Assembly (NCBI GenBank): GCA_905250115.1
Contig: CAJNOI010000094.1
Span: forward strand, 68,311 to 132,310
Direction: 5' to 3'
DNA length: 64,000 bases
Source: Adineta steineri
Taxonomy: Eukaryota; Rotifera; Eurotatoria; Adinetida; Adinetidae
Shown: positions 37,726-49,621 of the stretch, piece by piece
Numbering within the stretch: the first letter of the stretch is position 1
How the letters are laid out: each line of letters begins with the position of its first letter
Made by a program: the position numbers and the translations under genes
Notes under the pieces: generated by a model
The model's input: only the letters and a program-made list of their open reading frames with translations
Told to the model about the DNA's origin: nothing
Database searches by the model: none

Positions 37726-40700
37726 TTAGTCTATGATTAATGATGCTAATAATAAATCTGTAAGATGACGTTGATTTTGAAATAATTGAAAATTTTCGAA
37801 TTTTAATAAACGATATGATTCTGATTTTGATGTTGGAGCCACTTTTCGCATTATTGTTGGAATTTGTTTTAATATATCCATATAAGATGTTAATTCCGAT
37901 TGAATACGATTTAAAATTAAATGATTTTGTTGTTGATCAGATGAATTTATTGGATTAATTAATGAAAATGATTGAAAATCAAGTTTAGATAAAATATATT
38001 TTATAAACATTTTGCATTCAATTGAGTTCCTAATATTAGAAAATATATATATTAGTTAAAGAGAAATACAAGATCGTAACGAAACGCTTCTAACATAACA
38101 GTGTTTTATCTAGTGGGTGGACAGCTCTCAGTCGAAAAAAGAAACACGGATAAAACACTGGTGAATAACTTACTCAGCATAAAAATGTACAATTAAATCT
38201 TCTTCAATAACATCATCTTCATTAACTAAATGAATAAGTACATGTTCAAAAATATTTCCTTGATTAACTCGTATATAAACATTTGGCAGACTAATAATAT
38301 GTTTAAAACCTAGATTTATTAATAATTGTCGAAAATTTTCAATAAGATGGAATTTCGATGGTGATTGAATATTTACATCCAAACGAAATAATGTATTCAT
38401 ATAAATAAACGCTTGTCGATACATAAAATGACTCGCTAAAATGAACGGTATTTAATTTTAATAAATAAAAAAACTAAAATATTCAACAAACTTGATTCAA
38501 CTTCTAATGCATTCATTTTTAATATTCGTTCATTATTTGAATTAAATAAATCTTCAATTGATATATGAATTGAATTAATATGAAAAAGTTTATTATTATC
38601 GTTAATTAATAAATAAAGTTCTATATCATTATCTCTATCTAATTCAATTGATGTTGTTAAAATTAATGTTCGAGATGAATTAGGATTTAAATTAAATATA
38701 ATTTGTTCATTTAGTAATAATTGAAATGAAGATTTTAAATCAAATAATTTCATTTTATTCGTATGTTTATCAATACCAAATAGATGTATCGATGATAGGG
38801 TATTACTAAGTGATGAAATAAAAGCTTGTTAGGGTTAGAAATGCAGAACTCACGTATGTTCATCTGATGTCTGATCTTTCATTATTTCGAGAAGAAAACG
38901 TATTTTGTGGCAGTGAAACCGCGTCTCAGGTGCTATTGAGGGATGTGTCAACTAACCAACTTAAATTCAAAATCTAGGGTTACGTTTGTTTTCTGAAGGG
39001 TGGGTGATATATTAACCTGTCACTCGTATCTACTGTAGTGAAGATGAACCGGATGATTCGAACTTATACACACGATTTTCTTCGAGGATTTACGTGAGTT
39101 CCACAAATAAAGAAGAAGAAGAATAGAATTCTTACTTGCTAATATTTTTTATTGTTACATAGACGAATAAATTAGTTCGATAGATAAACCAATTTTTGTC
39201 AATTAATTGAAGAATTGAAGTTGTATTAGTTGAATTTTGAAGTAAAATATCTGATTGTGTCTGTAATTATTTTTTGAAAAAAGAAAAGAACTAAGAGAGA
39301 AATACATAAATTTATCTTACATGTTTATTAAGATCTGGAACATAATATTTATTACTGATTTTTCGAATATCATCTTCAATTTGTTTACAATGAAAATATC
39401 CTTCATTAACAATAAAATCTGCATTCTAAAAATAGAAATTTTTATATATGAAGAATTTAATTTTTTCGTACAATAATCTTTTTTCTAAGAATATCTTGAG
39501 CAAGAATAAGACTATTATGAATATCAATATCATCTGTTTCCATCGATAAATGTTTCATTTCAGTCTAAAAATAAAAACGAATTTTGTTTTTCTATTCCTA
39601 TATAAAATTCAATAATCTTACACACATTATATTCACAATCAGATTCTTGTTGAAAAATATGTATCTGTGAAAAATCAGTTAACAAAAATGTATTAAAATC
39701 CAAATTATTTTTTAAAAATAATATTTGTTTCCATCCAATTTGTGTAAAATCATCCATAAGAATATAATCAGCTGTTTCATGTGTATTTAAAAATGATGTT
39801 AATGTAAAATTTTCATCATCATATTGAAATAACTCTATGGAATTATTATCTTGTTTTTTAACAAGAAATAATTGTTCATTTTCAATTGTATGATAATAAA
39901 GAATTGAATTCATCGAACTATTCATTGAAAGCTCATGAGTTATTGTCCCATTATGACAAGTAAGTATTCGATGATCTTTACTTAATAGTATAAGATCACC
40001 AAGAATTATACGAGTTTTTAATTGAAGTTTATGATTAATAATATATAGATCTTGAATATTATCAGTAAGAGAAATAGGGATAAATTTATTAGTATTAAAT
40101 GAAACAAGTGGCGTAGATAAAGAAGTTGAACAACCGTAATAAACCTAAAAAAATATTTTAAGATAGATAACATGATAAATATAGAATAGGGGGGATGAAA
40201 ATCGGTACAGATCGATAGCTATGGATGTGGGTTTGTGAGATCAATATGACAATCACAATCTTAATGTATCTATTTCAACTTTGTTTTTCTTTAGATAAAG
40301 CGTTATACTGATTATTCAGTTCTAACAGTTCTCGTTTAATCGGGTCGGCCGGTATAGTGCTCACTGATCGTCACCGTTGACTTAAAGATACACCCAAGAG
40401 TTATCGTACATATTGCTAGTATTAGATATAGATCATTTTTATGAGAATTTCGATTGAAAAAAAAGCGGAACTTTACTTTAATCAATTGTTCGCCTGTATC
40501 GGAATCAATTTCACTACCCATTAACCAATAGTAATTGTCTTTTAAATAACAATAAATATATGTTAATAATGAACATTGAATAAATTCTATATTTCTTTGA
40601 CATTTTTGTTCATTATTATTAATTATGTAAAAACCATTTGAAGTTTTATCTTCATTAATAAATATACTCATATATCCATTTATTGAAAGAAATCTTATTG

Positions 40701-41022
40701 AACCATGAATTGTTAATGGTATTGATAATGTATAAAGTATATGACATAACCATGGACGTGGTTGTAATTGAAGAAACATTAAAATTGAACTATTTGATGT
40801 AATAAGGTGTAAAAGAACCAGAAGACCTTTATCAATTATATGTGAACCAACAATAATACACTTATTTGATTTCGTTATCGTTGATGGTATTAATGGCTTT
40901 TCAATGGCATTTATAAATCTTTCTGTATTACTATCATATCCATATATATCAATTTGAACATGACCATTAGCATTTATTTGAAATTGATGTATACAACCGG
41001 CATATGCCAATATATTCATCAT
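37726..41022 (-). CDS. FANCB: Divergent Fanconi anaemia complex protein FANCB
   Basis: Multi-exon minus-strand gene with first exon 41022-40477 and second 40144-39626, and exons after that to the stop at 37726. Overall identity is low, but human FANCB landmarks recur in order: an N-terminal beta-propeller-like region; NGTITHELS before a run like ENEQLFLVKKQDN; YILMDDFTQIGWKQILFLKN (human [20 protein letters not shown]); FLLTDFSQIHIF; ILQLIDKNWFIYRTNLFVYV (human QLVEKIWYRVIDDSLVVGV); and a C-terminal LIVHFYAE...KYIL module. FANCB pairs with FAAP100 and FANCL to form the catalytic module that ubiquitinates FANCD2/FANCI in crosslink repair. Intron 38806-39135 (330 nt) holds a MITE-like insert; intron 38028-38175 holds a hairpin. 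The start could be either Met of MMN. The assignment rests on motif order, not on strong identity. Confidence 0.65.
38099..38160. repeat. Intronic hairpin with 12-bp perfect arms
   Basis: CAGTGTTTTATC (38099-38110) and GATAAAACACTG (38149-38160) are perfect inverted copies around a 38-base loop with GTGGGTGG. The hairpin lies within an intron of the FANCB-like gene. I looked for hammerhead or tRNA-like cores and found none. Confidence 0.5.
38846..39101. mobile_element. MITE-like insertion in a FANCB intron
   Basis: GAACTCACGTA (38846-38856) and its exact inverted copy TACGTGAGTTC (39091-39101) bracket about 256 bases whose GC content is clearly above the surrounding intron. The interior has no ORF. 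The intron is 330 nt whereas most in this gene are about 50-100 nt, consistent with an insertion. The target duplication is unclear (perhaps CA). A nonautonomous terminal-inverted-repeat element is the likely identity. Confidence 0.5.
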
Positions 41023-42042
41023 GTATCTTTTTTCTTTAAGATAAAAAACCTAGAATATGTACAGTTTTATGTATAATTCTCATTTAATAAAATAAATTCT
41101 AACGTACATAGAAACATTATGTATCGTTAATAACTACTCCTGATTATATTCAGTAATAGATATCAAAAATTCTATTTGTAGGATCATACAATTTCTAGCA
41201 ATCATCTATATACTAAAGTAGTTTGATGAAGTCGATTCGAACCCTAATAATACGGCGTCTTTTTTTTACACTTTGTAAGACCGCGAATGTGCTCTACAGA
41301 CGAATTTATATATGGTCACGTGTCCCATCTAAAAATGGTTGTTTATTCCTTCTCCAAACCTTCGTCCATCATTGAAGTATTAAATTTAATACTAACGGGG
41401 GTTAGAAATGGCCCACTTAGCACTAAACATGAAAACAAAATCAAGTGGCCTTCTCTTTACTCAGCTATCTGTATAGGACAAATTGATATGAAAGTTAATA
41501 TCTTCCCATGGTGTTGCTTAAATTGATTTGTCATAAGCAGAGAACATATTCAAAAGAAAAATAAGAAACGAACAAGTTACAATAATTTATTATTATTTTC
41601 TTTTTCTACAATTTTTAAATGATTCAGTTATTTTATAAAAGACAATGACATATATTTCAACAAACGTTCTAAGTAATCTATTGACAGAGAAATATTAGTA
41701 ATATTACTACTAAAATAGCGAATGTGATACATGATTTTTTATTCGAGACAAAATAAGAGTTTTCTTTTCAGCTAAATTATTAGCATATCGTTATGTATAA
41801 AATGATGTTTTCATTTGTATGATAGTAGCTGCCATTCTATTAGTAAAAATAAAATCTGGAAAATATGAAGACTTTTGCTATTGGTTGTATTCCAGGATGA
41901 AAAATCTACATCCATATGTTTCTTATTTATTTAGTCTTTTTTTAAAAGTTGTTATAAAAGACAAATTCCATGATGTTTCAAACAAAACAAAACAAAAATG
42001 AAGAAATAACGGTTAGAAAGGTTTCCATCTATATGATTTGTT
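41023..42042. other. Intergenic, no gene recognised
   Basis: About 1 kb between the FANCB start and the 3' end of the ubiquitin-like/eS31 gene, both minus strand. It includes a GC-richer patch (41230-41520) with an open frame of 79 codons that resembles no family. A short palindrome CTAACGGGGGTTAG lies near 41392. No supported gene. Confidence 0.5.
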
Positions 42043-42636
42043 TTATTCTTCTTCTTCATCACGTTTTTTGAACATGTATGTTACAGCACATTTGCCACAA
42101 TAATTACGATCATGATGTGCAGCCATGAATACACCGGCACCACATTGTTTTGATGGACATTCACGGCGTAAACGACGGATTTTACCAGTATCTTCAACCT
42201 AAAATTGAATATTATTGTTTATAATATATATAGAATTTCTTTTCATTATTTATACTTTATAATATTTAAGAACAGCCAATTTAACTTTTTTGTGTTTGTG
42301 TTTATTTTTCTTTGGTGTATTGTATGATTTCTTCTTTCGTTTTTTACCACCACCTTCGAGATCAAGTAAAACATAGAGTGTACTTTCCTCTTCAACATGA
42401 CATTCATCGAGTGTTAATTCATCAGCTAATGAAATGCCACCTAATGTTAAACGTTGTTCATCAACTGGAATACCTAAAAGCAAGAAAAACAAAAAACAAA
42501 ACATGATTATCATCGAAAAAATTAAAAACATACCTTCACGTTGTTCAACAAGTTCTTTAACATCATTGACTGTAACATCTGATTGAACATTGAATGTCAA
42601 TGTTCGATCATCAAGTGTACGAACAAAGATCTGCAT
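42043..42636 (-). CDS. RPS27A: Ubiquitin-like / ribosomal protein eS31 fusion (RPS27A) with divergent ubiquitin moiety
   Basis: Three exons encode about 157 aa. The N-terminal 76 aa align without gaps to ubiquitin ([20 protein letters not shown] ... [14 protein letters not shown] ... [13 protein letters not shown]) but only about half the residues match. Lys6, 11, 29, 33, 48 and 63 are replaced (R, R, L, R, I, E), only Lys27 remains, Ile44 is Thr, and Arg72/Arg74 are Asp/Glu. The GG end is kept, so cleavage could still occur. The eS31 part ([30 protein letters not shown], then the CX5-type zinc finger [19 protein letters not shown] and YCGKC) is highly conserved with all four Cys. The moiety probably acts as a cis chaperone for 40S assembly and not as a ubiquitin donor, as in the nematode ubl-1 fusion. 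An acceptor-like AG (42660-42659) precedes the ATG by 22 nt. Confidence 0.93.
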
Positions 42637-42793
42637 GGCTGTTTAAAATCAATTCAATCTGAAATAAGAAAAAAAAAGATTGACTTGTGTGGAAAAACAT
42701 CCTAAGTGTGACTGTTAATTTTTGAGATAGATTAGTGGAAATTCAAATAACTAATTTCTCTTATTATTTCTATTCTAAAACTATATATATATT

Positions 42794-45403
42794 CTAGTCT
42801 TGTTTTATGGCTCGTGTTGGTTGTTTTAATTGATGATGTCGATAATTAGCATCAAGTTGACAAACAAAATCAATAATACCATTTGCAAATGTATCCATTA
42901 TTAAATGAAATAAACATACTAATAATACATAAAATTTGATTTTAATAAATGAGAATATACAAAATGTCCAAAAGGCAATAAATAAGGTCCATAGAATAAA
43001 TGCTAAGCGGCGTTTAAAACGCATTTTTGACTCAATTTGTTCGTTGTTAAAACGTTTTGATTGTATATCAAACTGATTATTTGTATAGAATCTAATAGAC
43101 AAGAGAAAAACAAAATGAATTGATTTTATATTTTTTTTATTATTACTCTTTCAAACGATTTTCTTTTTGTTCCCAACAAACTTGAAGCCATTCACCAATT
43201 TCTTCATCTGTTTCAGGTAAGTCTTTTATATTATAACGTTTAACATGAAAATGAACTGTTTTCGGTATAGAACCTTTCAATAAATCAATTTCTGCTTCTG
43301 GAATGTTTCCTTCGTAACCTATGGTAATATCATCGACAGTATCGAGAATATCCGCTGAATAAAAAACAAATTATTTGTATATTTAATATTATTTTTCATT
43401 CAAACCTTCTCGCATTGTTTTTAGTAAATATTTAAATCCTGTTAGACGTGGATGAAGACAATAATTATATGCTTGATTGTAACTTGTTTGTTTTGAAGCA
43501 TAATCGTTACTTTTTTTTTGTGACAATGATGTTAAATTTGTTCCTTCAGGAAAGATTAATAACTAAATTCAAATAAAATAAACGATATAGATGTGATGAA
43601 TGACATAAAAAGTTAATGAGAAATAGTTCATCACTTTTTTGACTAACTGATTAAATTTTTGGGGTGGGTAAAAATAAGAAATAAATTTGTACATGTTATC
43701 TTGAACAATATTCATTATAAAAAATCGATATTGCTAGATTGAACATCTCGTTTTACTATGCCTATTCAATATATAGAACAAAAGCATAGATTAGCTTATT
43801 TCTAGATAGAAATCGAATAGAAAATAAAATGTATCTCTCTAATACATACTGGAAATGGTGACTGGCATGATCTATACTATCCACTAATATGTTTTCAAAT
43901 AACTCTTTCTATTAAACAATCACACTATAGTTCATCACTTGTTAAAATAAGAAATAAATTTGTATATGTTCTCGGGAACAGCATTCAATATTAAAAATCG
44001 AATTTGTTTGATTGAACATATCTTTTCACTATGTCTATTCAATGTATAGAACAAAAGCATAGATTAGCTTATTTCTAGGTGAAAATCGAATAGAAAATAA
44101 AATCTTTTTTTCTAATACACGCGGAAGGTGGTAACTGATACAATTTATAATACCCACTAATATTTTTTGTTATGGTTTCATATAATTTCAAAAAAAACGA
44201 TATAAGAACTTAATGGCAAATAACTCTCTCTATTAAATAATCACGCTATAGTTCATCATTTGTTAAAATAAGAAATAGATTTGTATATGTTCTCGGGAAC
44301 AGCATTCAATATTAAAAAATCGAATTTGTTTGATTGAACATATCTCTTACTATATCTATTCGAAATATAGAACTAAACCATAGATTAGCTTATTTCTAGA
44401 TGAAAATCGAATAGAAAATAAAATGTTTTTTTTCTAAAGACATGCTGAAGGTGGTGACTGATATGATTTATAGAATCCACTAATATTTTGTATTATTATT
44501 TCACGTAATTTCAAAAAGTAAGGAGATAGATGTGATAAACGATATAATAATTTAATGGGAAATAATTCTCTCTATTATACAGTCACACTATAGTTCATCA
44601 CTTGTTAAAATAAAAACTAAATTTGTACATGTTATCTTGAACAATATTCATTATAAAAAAATCGATATTGCTAGATTGAACATCTCGTTTCACTATATCT
44701 ATTCGATGTATAGAACAAAAGCATAGATTAGCTTCTTTCTAGACGAAAATCGAATAGAAGAAAAAAATATTTTGTTCGAATACATACTGAAAGTGGCTGC
44801 TGACATGATTTATAATATCCACTAATATTTTGTATTGTTGTTTGATCTTTCTCCCATACACGTTCGAGAAATAAATAAGCAGCATGTTGCATAGCCCATC
44901 CTAAAGATTTAAAATAAACTTGAAAAATTTTCGTTTCCTCATATAAGCTTAGTACCTGGACCAGGAATACGTTTAAGTTCAGCTTTAAGTACAATTTTCA
45001 GTTGTTCTAAAATTTCAAAACGACTATGTAACATCCAAATAAACATCCAATCAAGTCTTGTCCGATGATTTAATATAATTAATGAACGTTTTTTATCTTT
45101 TGTTAGATCATCACCAGTAACAATTATTTTAATTCCAAGTAAATCTTCCAAAAGGCACTAAAAAATTTACACAGAATTGTTATTTTTTTCATTAATCAAG
45201 AAAACAAAAAATGTTCATACAGTAACCATTAGAAGATAATAACCCATAGCAAACGAACACCAACGAAAGTAGAAACGCCGATTTAAAAATATTAATGGCA
45301 CAGCAGGTGTTTGAGCAAAAACAAGGCCAAAAAAAGCACCGATTGCCATAATTAAATAAAAGATTAAGACTTTAATTGAATTAATTGAAGGAAACATTTT
45401 CAT
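42794..45403 (-). CDS. LCLAT1: Lysocardiolipin acyltransferase 1-like (AGPAT family)
   Basis: About seven exons encode about 390 aa. N-terminal hydrophobic segments (VLIFYLIMAIGAFFGLVFAQ; FRWCSFAMGYYLLMVTV) precede the acyltransferase box I NHRTRLDWMFIWMLHSRFE (NHX4D form). Then come LKRIPGPGWAMQHAAYLFLE, the glycerol-phosphate-binding box LLIFPEGTN, YCLHPRLTGFKYLLK and IPKTVHFHVKRY, each matching human LCLAT1/ALCAT1 in order. Two further TM helices lie near the C-terminus (LAFILWTLFIAFWTFCIFSF). The family acylates lysophosphatidylinositol and lysocardiolipin in the ER or mitochondria-associated membrane. The intron 43563-44787 (1,225 nt) is a tandem array of partial copies of the preceding exon's tail plus intron, listed separately. 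Confidence 0.95.
43627..44787 (-). repeat. Tandem array of exon-tail plus intron copies inside LCLAT1
   Basis: Units starting with TTCATCAC-type words begin at 43627, 43931, 44252 and 44594 (about 300-345 nt apart) and share whole stretches such as ACAAAAGCATAGATTAGCTT. Each unit ends with a degenerate copy of the 3' end of the exon at 44788 and its splice donor: tails at about 43843-43894, 44114-44160 and 44441-44500. On the minus strand one copy still reads IQNISGFYKSYQSPPS, close to the true exon end (IQNISGYYKSCQQPLS). The copies' donors have become GC or remained GT, and one copy carries a stop. Confidence 0.8.
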
Positions 45404-45802
45404 AAATTCAGATATATTTAACCATTATATTTAAAAAAAAATTTATATTTGTTTATAATACACCCTTATTTCATAATAAACTATAGTTTTCTAGTGGCCA
45501 ATCATACGAAATTTTACTTTTTAATATTTCCTTCTTCGAGAATATATTTAAGAGAATTTTTCGAATTTTAATTCAATCTATTTTATATATTTTTATTTAT
45601 TAATCAAGAAAATTATTTGTAAAAAATTTTAAAATTATTAATGCATTTAGAAGAATAAAAGAGGAGTTTATCTTTCATATGATTCGTTTGTAGAATAGAC
45701 TAATCAAATGGTGTTTTGTAATACCACTGCTTTAATATCATTATAGTATTGATGACACGTGTTATTTCGCTAATTTTGTCTTATTATTTGAAATTTATTT
45801 GT
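45404..45802. other. Divergent promoter region between LCLAT1 and the MCFD2-like gene
   Basis: About 400 bases of AT-rich DNA between two divergent starts. An upstream in-frame ATG (45752) for the plus-strand gene lies before an acceptor-like AG at 45800-45801, so it is probably not the used start. No defined element otherwise. Confidence 0.45.
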
Positions 45803-46348
45803 AGTATGCGTTTCGTTCTTATTGTTCTATTTGCCTTGATCTATCGAATCGATGGACATGGTCAACATGGTGCCGGTGGTAATCAAGCACACGGTACTCA
45901 ACCGCAAGGTAATCAACCGCATGTTAACCGAAAAATGGAAGATTATGTGCATGATATGGAGTAAATAATAATTTGATTTTGAAATAATTTTTTTCTATAT
46001 CTATTTAGTCATATAAAACATGATCTCGAAGGACAAATCAATAAACCAAAAGAACAAATGACACCTGAAGAGCAAAATTTTTATTATTTTAAATTGCATG
46101 ATACTAATAATGATAACCGTTTAGATGGTTTAGAGGTTGTTGCTGCTTTCGATCATGTGCATGAAGAAGAAACTAATAATAATAATAATGCAACACAAGG
46201 ACAACAACCACCTACGCCCCATCAACGAATGGCTGATGAAGAACTTATACGTCTTGTTGATGATATACTTAAAGAAGAGGATCGTGATCGTGATGGATAC
46301 ATAAGTTATGAAGAATTTAAACAAGCTATTGAAGGCAACTCTCATTAA
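45803..46348 (+). CDS. MCFD2-like EF-hand secretory cargo-receptor subunit
   Basis: Two exons, 45803-45960 and 46009-46348, give 165 aa. MRFVLIVLFALIYRIDGHG is a signal peptide. A His/Gln/Gly-rich linker follows, then HIKHDLEGQINKPKEQMTPE (human MCFD2: [20 protein letters not shown]) and two EF-hands, HDTNNDNRLDGLEVVAAFDH and EEDRDRDGYISYEEFKQAIE, with the Asp/Asn and Glu ligands present. MCFD2 binds LMAN1/ERGIC-53 to carry glycoproteins from ER to Golgi. I chose the Met at 45803 because it gives a tight signal peptide and an acceptor-like AG sits one base before it; the Met at 45752 is in frame but less likely. Confidence 0.88.
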
Positions 46349-47093
46349 TAAGAATAAATTAATTGTGGTTTTTTTGAAATTAATTAACCAAACATTCCTA
46401 TCGACGAAAAAATTTTTATTTTATACAGTTAGTTAGAATATAAGAAACGTTTCTTTTTGTTTTTTTTAATTTATTGATGCTTTTTGTTTTGTCTTCATAT
46501 TTCTCATATATGGTTTTGATCTGTTGTTTTTGTTATGTTTCGTTTTGACTTGTCAAATTTCATCTAAATCAAAACAACTAAATTTTGAAAAATAAAATCA
46601 AAATATATCGATGATTAATTATATGATTCATTTTATTTCAAATATAACGAACAAAAAAAACAAAGAACTGGAAATTAAGTTATCAATTAATAACTTTTTC
46701 TGTAGTGTAAATATACTAGAGGCGCCTGTGAAAAGGATTAGATTTCGAGGCAGTATAGAGAAAATTGGTTTATTATAACAAAAAGAAGTTCTTGAAGAAG
46801 TGAAAAAACCTCTGATAGTAATTGTATGATTGTTAAGTGTATGTATGTAAGAAGAAAGTTCCTGAAAAATCTTGTAAATTATAATATAAATGCTCATTAA
46901 TTCATATATATATATTTCATTTTTCCATTCTATGACCAATCATATGAAAGTTTGTCTAGTATAATATAGATTGTTTGATAACATTAGTTTATCTTTTCGA
47001 TAACATCTGTTTTTTTTAAATATCTTGTTCTTTGCCAGGCACATATAACAAAATTACACATTTGTATAAGGTATTCAATTTAAAGACGTACTT
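46349..47093. other. Intergenic, no gene recognised
   Basis: AT-rich DNA between two plus-strand genes. AATAAA-like signals occur near 46590. A minus frame at 46628-46939 is hydrophobic low-complexity and not gene-like. Confidence 0.5.
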
Positions 47094-47506
47094 ATGATTT
47101 ATTTGAACTTAAATATTATTTTAATTCTTGGAATTCTATTGAGTTCATATGCTTTATCATATGTTCCACCACGTATTGAAATGAAACGTCTATCCAATGT
47201 ACCAATTATATCATCATGGGATAATAATTCAGATTTTTTATATAATTATAATAGTGCCGTTATGCCAATAATAAATGATACAGATACAATTGCACTTCTA
47301 GTACGTGTACAAAATTTACGTAATGGATCAAAAAGTATTTATGATGTTGGACCAAGTAAAATAGCATTGAGTCGAAATATAGATAAGAATTATCTTAAAT
47401 ATACATATATCAGTCAACAAGATATAATTATTGATAACGATCGAGAATATCAATCAACTGGAGCTGAAGATCCACGTATTGTACTATTTAACAATACGTA
47501 TTATTT
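47094..47506 (+). CDS. First exon of a secreted GH130-like glycoside enzyme, cut by gap
   Basis: An exon of about 137 residues begins with a signal peptide (MIYLNLNIILILGILLSSYA). Its translation has the pattern of the five-bladed-propeller mannoside phosphorylase/hydrolase family GH130: DTIALLVRVQNLRNGS, YDVGPSKIALSRNID and the hallmark GAEDPRIVLFNNTYYL, where Asp/Arg line the active site. A GTAAGT donor at 47507 leads into the 100-N gap 18 bases later, so the rest of the gene is missing. GH130 is mostly bacterial, so horizontal origin is plausible, but GH32/43-type relatives cannot be excluded from this short piece. Confidence 0.6.
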
Positions 47507-47524
47507 GTAAGTTAATAAATAAAT

Positions 47525-47624
47525 NNNNNNNNNNNNNNNNNNNNNNNNNNNNNNNNNNNNNNNNNNNNNNNNNNNNNNNNNNNNNNNNNNNNNNNNNNNN
47601 NNNNNNNNNNNNNNNNNNNNNNNN
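47525..47624. other. Assembly gap of 100 N
   Basis: Exactly 100 N, the usual placeholder for unknown length. The plus-strand GH130-like gene enters it from the left and the minus-strand poly(A) polymerase from the right, so the true gap must hold the 3' parts of both unless the join is wrong. Confidence 0.98.
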
Positions 47625-48506
<882 letters not shown>

Positions 48507-49621
48507 AATTCAACTTTATCTTACGCAATGAAATAATCTTAAATTTATCTGTTAAAATGAAAGATTTCAATTATTTAGATATTATTAACAAATATAATCT
48601 GTTGGAAATAGTAGGAGAATGCTGGCATATCATAAGACATGACGTCAGTTAGACAATTTTTTCGTCATTCTTCCAATTTAACGTCTAATTTGTTATTATA
48701 TTAACCAATGAAAATAATATTCCTGACCTCTATAATTTATTTTATTCTAACATATTAATGCATATTTATTGTTCAATGATATACAACTTGACAAATTTTA
48801 TTTCATAATATATTTTTTTATTGAACATTTTTCTATTGAACAATAGATTTTTCTATATAAACAAAAAATTAATTTAATCTAAATAAAATAAATAAATGGG
48901 TTATGTCAATATAGTTAGTTTATTGAACATAATGATATAGATGTTCATTTAATATGATTACTTTACAAATTTCCGCATTTTGTTTTGTTATATTCTAGAT
49001 GATTGTAAAAGTCGTACTTGCAAGTCAAAAAAAAATCTGTTATTATGAATTATTAATTATGGTAATAGAAGAAGAAGAAGAAGATTAGATAATAGAATTT
49101 TATCGAATTTCCTGTTTTTTTGTTAATAGAATTCAAGTGAAATTTACTTGTGATATTTATCAATCAATATTTATCAGGTATGTTCATCAAATAAAAAATG
49201 ATTTATCTTCTTTTTTTTGGAGTATTTTACAGTATACTTGAGCTAGTTTATAGCTACTTGATAGACAATAGCAGTAACACGATCAATTATTATTTTTCTG
49301 ACAGTTTGTCAATGGATAAAAATAGAATCTTCCCTTTTTTCCTTTTTTCTATTTCAAATTTTATGTTACTAATATAAAATAGAAGAACGTCATATATGAA
49401 TCACAAGCATTTTGTAAATCATTAACATGTGTACTAGTCTTCTACCTGTTAAACAAAAACAACAGGAGAAAAAAACAAATGATTGAATAGAACAGATCGA
49501 TTTTTATTTTTTTTTTATGATTAAGTCCGGACAGTATGATACAAATAGCAAAAGATACATCTATTAGTACGAACGAATAAAATACGAGTACATATACATT
49601 CATTTATAAATAATCGTAATA
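48507..49621. other. Intergenic, no gene recognised
   Basis: About 1.1 kb of AT-rich DNA upstream of poly(A) polymerase. A short GAA/AGA microsatellite lies near 49066-49084. A TGACGTCA-like site (ATGACGTCAG, 48639-48648) sits about 135 bases upstream of the poly(A) polymerase start and may be regulatory. Confidence 0.45.

Noticed and set aside
38099..38160. Hammerhead ribozyme in the FANCB intron hairpin
   Set aside because: Neither strand has the CUGANGA and GAAA core in correct order.
39040..39120. Possible minus-strand tRNA because of a GTTCGAATC-type T-loop word near 39054-39062
   Set aside because: No A-box, acceptor stem or anticodon arm could be formed at tRNA spacing; it lies inside the MITE-like insert.
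41220..41300. Possible tRNA B-box (GGGTTCGAATCGAC on the minus strand)
   Set aside because: No cloverleaf could be drawn and the 5' side is a T/A-rich run.
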